Shown here in pieces: positions 44,290 through 53,385 of a stretch of DNA of 64,000 bases. A model generated the notes under the pieces. That model saw only the letters and a list, made by a program, of their open reading frames with translations, ran no database searches and was not told the origin of the DNA. Source of the DNA: Halovenus sp037080055 (GTDB taxonomy: Archaea > Halobacteriota > Halobacteria > Halobacteriales > Haloarculaceae); contig NZ_JBAOJI010000001.1 in assembly GCF_037080055.1 (NCBI RefSeq), positions 248,001 to 312,000 on the forward strand, in the 5' to 3' direction. The position numbers and the translations under genes are program-made. Within the stretch, counting starts at the first letter, position 1. Each line of letters starts with the position of its first letter.

Positions 44290-46581
44290 ATGGGTGAGCG
44301 CGTCCGCGCGTCGGTCCGGATCGATGGCGTCGTGCAAGGTGTCGGCTTCCGACCGTTCGTCTATCGGACGGCCATCTCGGCCGGTGTCGGCGGCTACGTC
44401 CGTAACGACAGCGGCGCCGTCGACGCTGCCTTCGAAGGTAACCGAGAGTCAGTCGAGACCGTTCTCTCCACACTCGACTCGGAAAATCCGCCGCTCTCAG
44501 CAGTCGATGCTGTCGACGTGAGGTGGATCGACACGACTGGAACGAAGGAGTTCGAAATCCGCGAGTCCCAATCTGACGACGCCGAGGCCAGCAGGATTCC
44601 GGTACCGCCCGACACCGGCATCTGCGAGCAGTGTCTCGACGACCTCCGAGATCCGGATTCCCGATACCACGGCTACTGGGCGACCAGTTGTGTCGATTGT
44701 GGCCCGCGATACACCGTCGTCCGAGACGTGCCCTACGACCGAAAACGAACCTCGATGGACGAATTTCCCATGTGTGAAGACTGTCGGGAGAGCTACGAAA
44801 CGCCTGCTGATCGACGATATCACGCACAGACCGTCGCGTGTCCGGCCTGTGGCCCCGAACTGCGATACGAAGTCGACGGCGACGTACTCGACGGTGATCC
44901 GCTCGACAGGGCGACGAAGGCGCTCACTGATGAGAAAATTGTTGCCGTCAAAGGAACCGGAGGCACGCATCTCGTCTGTGACGCCACTGATCCGAATACA
45001 GTCGACCGGCTCCGGGATCGAACCGGCCGGCCGAGTAAACCCTTCGCGCTCATGGCACCCTCAGTCTCTGCCGTCGAGTCATTTGCGACCGTGGGACCGA
45101 CCGAGCGAGAGGTGTTGAGGGACCTTCGGCGACCGATTACGGTGCTCGAAACAGCGACCGACGCGTCGTGGCTGGATGCCGTCGCACCGGGGCTGCACAC
45201 CGTTGGTGTCATGCTGCCGTACTCCGGCCTGCATCATCTGCTGTTCGACGGGATCGACGGACCGCTCGTGATGACGAGCGCGAACCGACCCGGCGAGCCG
45301 ATGGTCACGACGGCGGCGGGCGTCTGGAATCGCCTGGACGAAGTCGTCCACGGCGCACTGGTGCACGACCGAGCAATCGTCACACGGTGTGACGATAGTG
45401 TCGTCCGGGTCGTCGACGGCGAGGATCGATTCATCCGTCGCTCTCGTGGCTGGACACCCCGAGAACTCCCCAATCCTGCTGGGACAGACGAATCACCGTC
45501 TGTGCTCGCGCTCGGGCCCGGCCGGGACGTGACGGTTGCCGTCGCCGACGGGACGACGGTCGTTCTCTCGCAACACGTCGGCGAGGTCGACGGGCCGGAC
45601 GGAGTGGCCTTTCACCGCGAAGTCGTCGATCATCTGACCGATCTTTCCGGCATCGAGCCAGACCTCGTCGCCTGCGACCGCCACCCGGAGTTCCTGACGA
45701 GCGAAGAAGCCGACCGCCGCACAGCAGAACTCGACGGCCCCGTCCGTGTCGGCCATCACCACGCCCACGCCGCGGCGTTGTGCGCTGAACACGAGATCGA
45801 ACGCGCACTCGTTATCACCGCTGACGGGACGGGCTACGGCCCGGATGGAACCATCTGGGGCGGAGAGATACTCGACACTCGCTACCACGAGGCCGACCGC
45901 GTCGGCGGGATCGCCGCGTTTTCCCTGCCCGGGGGTGACGAAGCCGTTCGGTATCCCGCTCGAACTCTGACGAGTCTGCTCAACGATCCAGACCTCGTCG
46001 ACGAACGACTGATCGAGACGGGAGCGGTGGAGAACGCTGACCAAGCGAGAATCGTCCGCCAACAGGCCGGATCGGGGACCAACGCGCCCGAGACGACCAG
46101 CGCCGGCCGGTATCTCGATGCGGTCAGCGCACTGCTCGACATCTGCGGTCGGCGGCAGTATCAGGGTGAACCCGCACTCAGGCTGGAGGCTCGCGCGAGC
46201 GAGGGGACGGCGCGGGATATTGAACTCCCGACGAGAACTGCCTCGGGACGGTTCGTGCTGGATACTCCGGCGCTCGTCTCTCGGCTCGCGGCAATGGCCG
46301 AGGAGATGCCGGCAGCCGATGTAGCCGCAACCGCGCAAGAAGCCCTCGCTCGCGGCCTCGGACACATTGCAATCGAGTGCGCCCGTGACCGGAACGTCGA
46401 AGTGATTGGATTCACCGGTGGCGTCGCGTACAACGATGCGATTCACTCGACAATCCGAGAGACAGTGCAAGACGCCGGGCTGTCGTTCGTCGGTCCGGAC
46501 CGCGTCCCGCCCGGCGATGGAGGAATCGCGTACGGCCAGGCGGTCGTCGCGACTGCACGACAACGGTCGAGAGACCTGTGA
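44290..46581 (+). CDS. hypF: Carbamoyltransferase HypF
   Basis: A 763-aa multidomain enzyme that makes the CN ligand from carbamoyl phosphate. Domains in order: acylphosphatase (VQGVGFRPFVYR, residues about 10-95), two zinc-finger motifs (CEQCLDDL, CVDCGPRY, CEDCRESY, CPACGPEL, about 110-180), YrdC-like (KPFALMAPS, about 190-370), and Kae1-like (GHHHAHAAALCAEHE, TADGTGYGPDGTIWGGE, about 390-760). It closes the hydrogenase operon. Confidence 0.95.
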   Translation: MGERVRASVRIDGVVQGVGFRPFVYRTAISAGVGGYVRNDSGAVDAAFEGNRESVETVLSTLDSENPPLSAVDAVDVRWIDTTGTKEFEIRESQSDDAEASRIPVPPDTGICEQCLDDLRDPDSRYHGYWATSCVDCGPRYTVVRDVPYDRKRTSMDEFPMCEDCRESYETPADRRYHAQTVACPACGPELRYEVDGDVLDGDPLDRATKALTDEKIVAVKGTGGTHLVCDATDPNTVDRLRDRTGRPSKPFALMAPSVSAVESFATVGPTEREVLRDLRRPITVLETATDASWLDAVAPGLHTVGVMLPYSGLHHLLFDGIDGPLVMTSANRPGEPMVTTAAGVWNRLDEVVHGALVHDRAIVTRCDDSVVRVVDGEDRFIRRSRGWTPRELPNPAGTDESPSVLALGPGRDVTVAVADGTTVVLSQHVGEVDGPDGVAFHREVVDHLTDLSGIEPDLVACDRHPEFLTSEEADRRTAELDGPVRVGHHHAHAAALCAEHEIERALVITADGTGYGPDGTIWGGEILDTRYHEADRVGGIAAFSLPGGDEAVRYPARTLTSLLNDPDLVDERLIETGAVENADQARIVRQQAGSGTNAPETTSAGRYLDAVSALLDICGRRQYQGEPALRLEARASEGTARDIELPTRTASGRFVLDTPALVSRLAAMAEEMPAADVAATAQEALARGLGHIAIECARDRNVEVIGFTGGVAYNDAIHSTIRETVQDAGLSFVGPDRVPPGDGGIAYGQAVVATARQRSRDL

Positions 46582-46599
46582 TGGTGAATCCTCCGTCGA

Positions 46600-47955
46600 T
46601 CAGACGAGACCCGACAGGACGAACAGAACTAGCAGAACGGCTGCGAGCGCGACACCCGCCACGAGAGGCTTGTTTTCGAGCGCTTTCTCGTGCAGGGGCA
46701 TGGCTTCGTACTCCGCGCGGAACTGCTCCAGATTCGATTCGTCGTAGAAGTACTTCGTGCTGTAGAAGAACTGCTCGGTCACGGCACAGCCAGTGCAGAC
46801 CGGGTCGCCGACGAGGCGTTCGGTCTTCGTGTGATCCGGGCAGTTGATGCTGTCGCAGTTTCCACAGAAGGTGAACGAGTCCTCGTCGGCTTCGCCGCAC
46901 TGCCGGCAGCGGTGGATCCCGTCGTTGACGGTGTATCTCGACGGGCCGGCAGCGTAGTACTCGTAGGGATAGCTGTACCGACCGAAATCGACGATAGCAC
47001 GGATTCGCGGGACGTATACCGGCGTGATCGACTCGACAGAGATGTCGGACTGGTTGGGTTCGCACTCCTTCGTATAGGTGACGTTGTTGTCGCCGGTGTA
47101 CTGGACGGTCATCGTGTGTTTCCGCCGAAGTCGGTCGACCGACCACTCCTTGTACTCTGTCTCGGTCTGTCCGAACCGCTCGGTCGAGAGTTCGGTGAAC
47201 GTCTCGGCCAATTGCTCCTCGTTCAGTTCGATTCGCTGGTCGAGGTTCGCGGAAACGAGTCGAGAAAGCGGTCGTGAAGCTCGCTCTGGCCCGTCCTGTG
47301 ATGCCTCGATGACAACCCGATCACGCTCTCGGATCTGGTGGATGATGCCGACGCTGGTCTCGAAGGTTGCATCCACACGGGCGCTGACAGTCACGGTCGG
47401 CTGGAAGTTTACCCAGAGTTCGGGGTCGGGAATCTCCGTCGCGTCGATGTTCTCGATATCTCTAAACGCGTCTTCGACGGCACCGGCGGGCCCGCGGGTG
47501 GGGTCGTACGGCCGCAGGGTCTCGTCACAGAGAATTTCGATGCGGCCGTTGTACAGATCGAGTCCGACGTCGTCGGCCAGTTCCCGCAGGTCGGAGCCGT
47601 CGAGCAGTTCGATTGGGTACGGATCGTCGTTGGCATCCAGTTGCTCGGTGTACTCCTCGGCAGGCCCGGTGAATCGGCCGGTCGTGGCGACCATCCCGCG
47701 TTTGGGCCCGTCGTAGTCGTAGGTTGCCACCGCCGAGTGGAGTTTCTGGACGACGGGCCGCCCGACTGAATCCGTGTGCTTGCACTCGACGATAACCGCC
47801 CGGGACTCCCCGTCGACAGTCTCCTCCATGATGATATCTCTGCCTTCGTCGGCAACGCGGTCGGCTTGCCGGACGTTTTCGTAGCCGAGATTCCGGAAGA
47901 CATCTTCCATCACGTCCTCGAACTCGAAGCCCGACAACTCGTCGAGTACAGTCAT
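46600..47955 (-). CDS. Mrr-like endonuclease domain protein with zinc ribbon and C-terminal membrane anchor
   Basis: A 451-aa protein. The N-terminal 150 residues form a restriction-endonuclease-like domain: GFEFEDVMEDVFRNLGYENV, DEGRDI with the catalytic Asp40, and VIVECKH with Glu57 and Lys59. A beta-rich middle section follows, then zinc-binding pairs near residues 340-395 (CRQCGEAD, CGNCDS, CTGC), and one hydrophobic helix at the very end. A tail-anchored Mrr-type nuclease may be a defence protein or a DNA-damage factor; neither is shown. It is convergent with hypF. Confidence 0.75.
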   Translation of the reverse strand: MTVLDELSGFEFEDVMEDVFRNLGYENVRQADRVADEGRDIIMEETVDGESRAVIVECKHTDSVGRPVVQKLHSAVATYDYDGPKRGMVATTGRFTGPAEEYTEQLDANDDPYPIELLDGSDLRELADDVGLDLYNGRIEILCDETLRPYDPTRGPAGAVEDAFRDIENIDATEIPDPELWVNFQPTVTVSARVDATFETSVGIIHQIRERDRVVIEASQDGPERASRPLSRLVSANLDQRIELNEEQLAETFTELSTERFGQTETEYKEWSVDRLRRKHTMTVQYTGDNNVTYTKECEPNQSDISVESITPVYVPRIRAIVDFGRYSYPYEYYAAGPSRYTVNDGIHRCRQCGEADEDSFTFCGNCDSINCPDHTKTERLVGDPVCTGCAVTEQFFYSTKYFYDESNLEQFRAEYEAMPLHEKALENKPLVAGVALAAVLLVLFVLSGLV

Positions 47956-48014
47956 TCGGTACCGTGATTGGACTGAACTTACAAATAAGTGTCCGAGACG
48001 CGTAGTTTCTGCTC

Positions 48015-48497
48015 ATGGACGAGCACACGAACGCATCCGGCGTCGACCCGCCGGCCGAGGACGTGCCGGGATGGCGCGCCGACGAGCAGCGGTGGGAACA
48101 CGCGACTCTTCGCCGGGCGGTGGTTCACGGCGTTCGCCTGTACAATTCCGGCGCGTATCACGAATCCCACGACTGTTTCGAAGACGAGTGGTACAACTAC
48201 GGGCGCGGGACCACCGAAAGCGCATTCGCCCGCGGGATGGTGCAAGTCGCGGCGGGCGCGTACAAACACTTCGACTTCGAGAATGACGACGGGATGCGGA
48301 GTCTTTTCGAGACCGCGTTGCAGTACCTTCGCGCGCCGCCCGCGCAATTCTACGGTGTCGACCTTCTCGATGTCAGAACGACGATCACGAACGCAATGGA
48401 CGATCCAGCCGTTCTGGTCGGGTGGCAGATCACAGTAGACGGAGGGCGACCGGAAGCAGGACCGGACGATTACGAGTACGCCGAAGGACTCGAATGA
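48015..48497 (+). CDS. DUF309 family protein
   Basis: A 160-aa helical protein. LYNSGAYHESHDCFEDEWY, FARGMVQVAAGAYKH and the helix that follows are DUF309 hallmarks; the H-E-x-x-H-x-x-x-E-like pattern can look like a metal site but no enzymatic role is established. It is divergent from the Mrr-like gene, and 48 bp before the archaellin-like gene end. Confidence 0.87.
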   Translation: MDEHTNASGVDPPAEDVPGWRADEQRWEHATLRRAVVHGVRLYNSGAYHESHDCFEDEWYNYGRGTTESAFARGMVQVAAGAYKHFDFENDDGMRSLFETALQYLRAPPAQFYGVDLLDVRTTITNAMDDPAVLVGWQITVDGGRPEAGPDDYEYAEGLE

Positions 48498-48545
48498 GGG
48501 GCATGGCGCGGTTGAACCCACTACTACGGTAGATTAGAGGGGGTA

Positions 48546-49547
48546 TCATAGATCGACAGCTTGGCGCGATAGTGACGAGGGAACCGTGAGTTGCAAGCGT
48601 GTCTGGCTTCCCTGTGCTGTCCCAATATCAACGACCGCCTCCTCGTCTGGCCGAAGTCCCAATCCCGGTGCGAGAGCACGAGTATCGAGGATAATCGTCA
48701 CTCGGTCGCTGTCTTCCTGAAGAATAATGTCGTCTCCCGACAGTGCCTCAGTTCCGAACGTCGTTTCACTTGCACCTGATGATCCGTACGTGAGGTGCTG
48801 GTAGGTATCGGAATTGAGGTATCTGACGACAGCACTACGGAGGTCGATGGTATCCGCTCCCGGTGACCGCTGTACTGTGATCCGTGCCTCGGTCACAGAA
48901 TCTTTTGCGAACCGGAGTTCTGCAGTGCCTGACTCGTCCACTTTCCAGCCTTTCTCGAAGTCATTCGTTTCGATAAAAGTGAGATGTCCGTCACAGCCTG
49001 TACTATCGGGATCATCGATCCGAGCAGAGAGCTCTGGTGATGCCGTTGTAATTACGTAATTCGGGTTGTCGTCGTCGAGGTGTCTTATACGCAGTTTCTC
49101 GTCGGCAGTCTTCGTTATCTTGAGTCTGTCATCGGATATGGTCACTGGATTGTCTGAGCGAGTACCATCGATAATCAAATCGAACGGCGGCGAGCAATCT
49201 GAATCCCCGCCCTGGATCTGCGCCTCAACTTCGTCTCCCGACCGAATGATGAACTGCTCCTCTGCTCTTCCGTTTTCTTTTTCGGCATCGTTGAGCGGAC
49301 TGCTATCGAGTACGATCCGATCCTTGGCTTCGGTGACCGTTCCAGATGTGCCAATGACTGAAACGCGGTCGCTGACTGCCGAAGTAGTGTCTTTGCCCGT
49401 TTCCTGAGAACTCGTCTGAAGCGAATCACCAGTCGTGAGCAAGACGCCCGCGCTGATACTCGCAACCAGCACTAACGCAACAAATACGATCAGCGTCCCA
49501 ATCCCAACTTGGGCCCTGAGTGGTTCGGCCTGTCCGTTCTTACTCAT
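48546..49547 (-). CDS. Orphan archaellin / type IV pilin-like protein
   Basis: A 333-aa protein. After a short hydrophilic leader (MSKNGQAEPLR) it reads AQVGIGTLIVFVALVLVASI, the classic archaellin N-terminal helix, cut by the prepilin/preflagellin peptidase just before AQVGIG. The body is beta-rich and acidic with a few cysteines (DCSPPF, TGCDG), which is unusual. No fla/arl genes are nearby, so it is an orphan. A/T-richer codon use than its neighbours hints at separate origin. It could be a minor filament or adhesion subunit. Confidence 0.78.
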   Translation of the reverse strand: MSKNGQAEPLRAQVGIGTLIVFVALVLVASISAGVLLTTGDSLQTSSQETGKDTTSAVSDRVSVIGTSGTVTEAKDRIVLDSSPLNDAEKENGRAEEQFIIRSGDEVEAQIQGGDSDCSPPFDLIIDGTRSDNPVTISDDRLKITKTADEKLRIRHLDDDNPNYVITTASPELSARIDDPDSTGCDGHLTFIETNDFEKGWKVDESGTAELRFAKDSVTEARITVQRSPGADTIDLRSAVVRYLNSDTYQHLTYGSSGASETTFGTEALSGDDIILQEDSDRVTIILDTRALAPGLGLRPDEEAVVDIGTAQGSQTRLQLTVPSSLSRQAVDL

Positions 49548-49736
49548 ACTGCGGGTTGATAAATTCGAGTTTAGCCGTCTCTGAGTAATAACTACTGATG
49601 CGTTATCAGCGGTGAAATTACTATTATCAGTGTACCTCGAAAGAGTACAACAGATGCACCTTTGGAAGGAAAATCGGCTGAGTGAATTCGATCAGGCTAT
49701 TTGGTGGTCGGTTTCTCGCAGTCGGCCCGGTTGCGA

Positions 49737-50555
49737 TCACTCCTGCTGTCGCTTCCGCCCGGACTCCATTCCCGAGCGCATGAACGTCGACAGGATACGG
49801 CCGATACTCGAATCGCCCGTCCAGAGAGCCTCTTCCTCGATGGGTTCGTCGTCTGTTTCGGCGGCGAGTAACACAGTACGGTCGTCGACCATCAGCGCCC
49901 GGCCGGCGAAGTCCGCAGGATTGTCCTGGGACATGACGAAGACGCTCACCGGACTGTCCGCGAACACGTCTTCGAGTGCGTCGTCGGCGGTCACGACAGT
50001 GACATCCACCTCGTCGGTGCCTGCCACTCGGAGTGCGTCTGCAATTCTGTCGGTCGTTGCTTCCGCCGCTGGTGAGACGAAGACGACAGTGTGGGTCGCC
50101 GACTGAACTAGCGTCGCAATCCGGTCGTTGATCGGCTGTCGGCCCCGGAGCGTCGAGATATCCTGGTCATCTCGGGGACCGGACTCCATCGTGCGGATCG
50201 ATTCGAGGTGGTCGAACGCCCGGTCAGTCTCCGTTTCGAGTCGGTCAGTCAGGATGTCACGCGCCGTCGACAACGCCACGGGTCGGTAGGCCTTCGGCGA
50301 GGCTTCGACGACTTCGACTAAACCGCGTTCTGCCAGGTCGTCGGCCGCTCCGTACACCTGCGAGCGGGGCACGTCCGAAAAGTCACTCACCTCCTGAGCG
50401 GTGCCGCTACCCAGTTGCTGGAGGGCGACGAACACCTGTGCTTCGTAGTTCGACAGCCCCAGCGTCCGTAACGACTTGACGGCCTCCTGTTGACTCATCG
50501 TCTGTTCTAGCTCCGTGGTTGCTGTATTTTGCTCTTGTCCCGTCTCGGACGACAC
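49737..50555 (-). CDS. TrmB-family transcriptional regulator
   Basis: A 272-aa regulator with a GTG start at 50555. The N-terminal winged helix (about residues 25-95) reads LRTLGLSNYEAQVFVALQQLGSGTAQEVSDFSDVPRSQVYGAADDL, diagnostic for TrmB. The C-terminal domain is a PLD-like effector domain without an obvious sugar-binding extension. It is divergent from an RND exporter gene (about 150 bp between), so it probably controls that gene and itself; the effector is unknown. Confidence 0.88.
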   Translation of the reverse strand: MSSETGQEQNTATTELEQTMSQQEAVKSLRTLGLSNYEAQVFVALQQLGSGTAQEVSDFSDVPRSQVYGAADDLAERGLVEVVEASPKAYRPVALSTARDILTDRLETETDRAFDHLESIRTMESGPRDDQDISTLRGRQPINDRIATLVQSATHTVVFVSPAAEATTDRIADALRVAGTDEVDVTVVTADDALEDVFADSPVSVFVMSQDNPADFAGRALMVDDRTVLLAAETDDEPIEEEALWTGDSSIGRILSTFMRSGMESGRKRQQE

Positions 50556-50709
50556 TGATTCGAGAACAAATATAGTAATTTTCTACAAACACATAAATAC
50601 GATGGCCGAGAAGAGTGCACAACGAGGTATTAGAGGTGTATAAGAACTACGGGAGTGATCAACGGGGAGTCCTGCAAGCGCACTGGTATTGGATAGCACA
50701 GCGGTAACC

Positions 50710-53280
50710 ATGACCGGGAACCTATCGCGGTGGTACGCGGAGAAGATCACGGACCATAGCAAACTCGTCATCATCGCAGTACTGGTGCTGACGGCGTTCG
50801 TCGGTGCTGGAACGGCGATGGGTGGTGCAGGCGAGCAGGACCTCGGTGGATTCGAGGTGGACTCGGAGGAGACTGAGGCACAGGAGTTCGTCCAGAGCAA
50901 CTACGGCGGTGATGCCGGTGTCGTTGCACAACTCGTGGTTCGTAACGAGAGCGGCGACGTGCTGACGCGGGAATCGCTGCTGGACGGGTTGTATCTGCAA
51001 CAGGAGATTCGCAACGATGAGTCGCTCAATGCCACGCTTTCCGATCCGGGACTGGTCGGTATCGAGAACGTCGTTGCGACGGCCGCCGTCTACGAGCAGC
51101 GTCGACAGCCACCGACCAGCCAGCCATCGCTGTCCGAACAGATTGAGGCACTCGAATCGCGGGACAGCCAGGCAGTCGAACAGTTGCTCGCCGAGGTGCT
51201 CGATCCCGAGAGCGACGCGCTCGGCCAACAGAATCCGTACGACTTTCTGCCCGTGAGTTACGAGCCAGGATCGACTGAGGCGTCGGCACGGCTCACACTC
51301 ATCACACAAGTCGACGACAGCGGCGAGAATGCAAATCCACAGGCGGCTTACGACGCCCAAGTGGAGATCGATCGGTTAGTTCAGGACCGATTCGACGACG
51401 CGTTCGTCTTCGGCCAGGGGATCCAGGACGACGCCTCCTCACGGGCAACGGGCGATAGTTTCGCGATCATCACACCGTTTGCGCTCGTGCTCATCGTGCT
51501 CGTACTCGGGATTACCTATCGTGATCTACTCGACATTCTGCTCGCGTTCGTTGGGATTGCCATCGTACTGGTCTGGCTCGCGGGCCTGATGGGGTGGCTC
51601 GCCATCCCGATGAACGTCATCCTCATCTCCGTGCCGTTCCTGCTTATCGGGCTGAGCATCGACTACGCGTTGCACGTCGTGATGCGCTATCGCGAGGCCC
51701 GCGACGGGACGTTAGACGAGCGAAGAGAGGACGAAGCAGTCACGTCGGATCGCTCAATTCGGTCTGCAATGACGGTCGGACTGGGAAGCGTGGTCCTTGC
51801 GCTTGCCGCTGCCACCGTCTCGACTGGTGTCGGCTTTCTCTCGAATGTCGTCAGCCCGCTGCCAGCGATTCAGGACTTCGCCGTCTTGAGTGCGGGCGGT
51901 ATCCTCGCGACGTTCGTCGCCTTCGGTGTGTTTCTCCCCGCAGTGAAAATCGAGGCTGACGGACTCGTCGAGAACCGACTCGGGCGAAGCAGACAGAAAT
52001 CCGCCTTCGGCGTCGACAGCGGCCTCGCCAACACCGCTCTCAAAGGGCTCGCAGATCTCACGACCCGTGCCCCGGTCGTGATCATCGTCGTTGCGCTGGT
52101 GCTGGCGTCGGCAGGTGCGTACGGCGCGACGACGCTCGACACGGAATTCAATGAGGCTGATTTCCTCCCCGAAGACGCACCCGACTGGGCACAGTATCTG
52201 CCAGGCGGGTTGGCACCGGACGACTATACGATCGCAGAGGACTTTCAGTACCTCAGCAACAACTTCCAGCTCCGAAGTGACAGTGGGCAATCACAGATAC
52301 TGATACGCGGCAACGTCTCGGATCCAGCGCTTTTGCAAACGCTCGACGAGGTACGAGAGGGGAGCCAGGTCAGCAGTTCCGTCCAGCGGCAACCTGACGG
52401 TCGGGCGGCCGTCGACGGACCAGGGACGCTAATTCGCAACACTGCAGCAGAAAACGAATCCTTCGCGACGCTGGTCGAGCGCTTCGACGGCGACGGCGAC
52501 GGCCTCCCGGACGAGAACGTCTCGACGGTGTACGCTGGGCTGTTCGAGGCCGACCAGCAGGCCGCCAGTCAGTTCCTCAGCCGCGACGACGACGGGCAAA
52601 TCACGTCCGCACGATTGCTGCTGTCGGTCAAAAGTAGCGAGTCAGCGCAAACGATTGCGACGGATACCCGGTCGTACGCGGAGCGAATCGAACGTGGGAA
52701 CGCCGATGTCAGCGCGGTCGCCACCGGCGGAATCGTCACGACCGCCGTCATTCAGGATGCACTGCTCGAAACGCTCGTGCAGGCGTTCGCGGTGACTCTC
52801 GTCGTCATTCTCCTCTTCCTTACCGGGTTGTTCTGGGCGCGGTATCGGTCCGCATCGCTCGGTGTTGTCGTCATCGTTCCGGTCGTCGTCGCACTCGCGT
52901 GGTTGCTGGGTGCGATGGCGCTGCTCGGTATCGCGTTCAACAGCGAGACGGCAGTGATTACCAGCCTTGCTATCGGTCTCGGCGTCGATTACAGCATCCA
53001 CTTCGGCGAGCGGTTCGTCGACGAGCGCAAGAAGTGTGAGACGCTCGAAACGGCAGCCAGAAGTACGATCACCGGAACCGGCGGGACTCTGCTTGCCAGT
53101 GCCGCCACGACTGCCGCCGCATTCGGGGTCCTCGCGCTTGCGCTATCGCCCCCGCTCCAGCGGTTCGGCATCGTGACCGGGCTGGCGATTCTGTTCGCGT
53201 TCGCGGCCGTCGTCACGATGCTCCCAGGCCTGCTCGTCTTACGAGAGCGAGCGCTCCTTCGATGGCGAGATATAAAGTAA
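50710..53280 (+). CDS. RND-superfamily transporter (MMPL/HAE-like)
   Basis: An 856-aa membrane protein from ATG 50710. Two homologous halves, each with one helix, a large external loop and a five-helix bundle; motifs such as GLSIDYALHVVMRYREARD and GLGVDYSIHFGERFVDERKK contain the acidic residues used for proton coupling. It uses ion gradients to move hydrophobic molecules. The TrmB gene upstream is divergent; a TGTATAAG element near 50637-50644 may be its TATA box. Substrate unknown. Confidence 0.9.
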   Translation: MTGNLSRWYAEKITDHSKLVIIAVLVLTAFVGAGTAMGGAGEQDLGGFEVDSEETEAQEFVQSNYGGDAGVVAQLVVRNESGDVLTRESLLDGLYLQQEIRNDESLNATLSDPGLVGIENVVATAAVYEQRRQPPTSQPSLSEQIEALESRDSQAVEQLLAEVLDPESDALGQQNPYDFLPVSYEPGSTEASARLTLITQVDDSGENANPQAAYDAQVEIDRLVQDRFDDAFVFGQGIQDDASSRATGDSFAIITPFALVLIVLVLGITYRDLLDILLAFVGIAIVLVWLAGLMGWLAIPMNVILISVPFLLIGLSIDYALHVVMRYREARDGTLDERREDEAVTSDRSIRSAMTVGLGSVVLALAAATVSTGVGFLSNVVSPLPAIQDFAVLSAGGILATFVAFGVFLPAVKIEADGLVENRLGRSRQKSAFGVDSGLANTALKGLADLTTRAPVVIIVVALVLASAGAYGATTLDTEFNEADFLPEDAPDWAQYLPGGLAPDDYTIAEDFQYLSNNFQLRSDSGQSQILIRGNVSDPALLQTLDEVREGSQVSSSVQRQPDGRAAVDGPGTLIRNTAAENESFATLVERFDGDGDGLPDENVSTVYAGLFEADQQAASQFLSRDDDGQITSARLLLSVKSSESAQTIATDTRSYAERIERGNADVSAVATGGIVTTAVIQDALLETLVQAFAVTLVVILLFLTGLFWARYRSASLGVVVIVPVVVALAWLLGAMALLGIAFNSETAVITSLAIGLGVDYSIHFGERFVDERKKCETLETAARSTITGTGGTLLASAATTAAAFGVLALALSPPLQRFGIVTGLAILFAFAAVVTMLPGLLVLRERALLRWRDIK

Positions 53281-53385
53281 TCTCTGGCCGTGAGCCGAGA
53301 TTCGCTGGAACTGAGGAACGTAATGAACATTTGTCCAAAATAGTTGAATAAACTACTTTTATATCAGTGCGAGTTGAATACCAAA

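Noticed and set aside
36062..46581. Formate hydrogenlyase or F420-reducing hydrogenase as alternative identity
   Set aside because: The Tat signal and membrane anchor on the small subunit and the di-haem cytochrome b fit a group 1 membrane-bound uptake enzyme; no Ech/Hyc subunits, F420 subunit or formate dehydrogenase are present.
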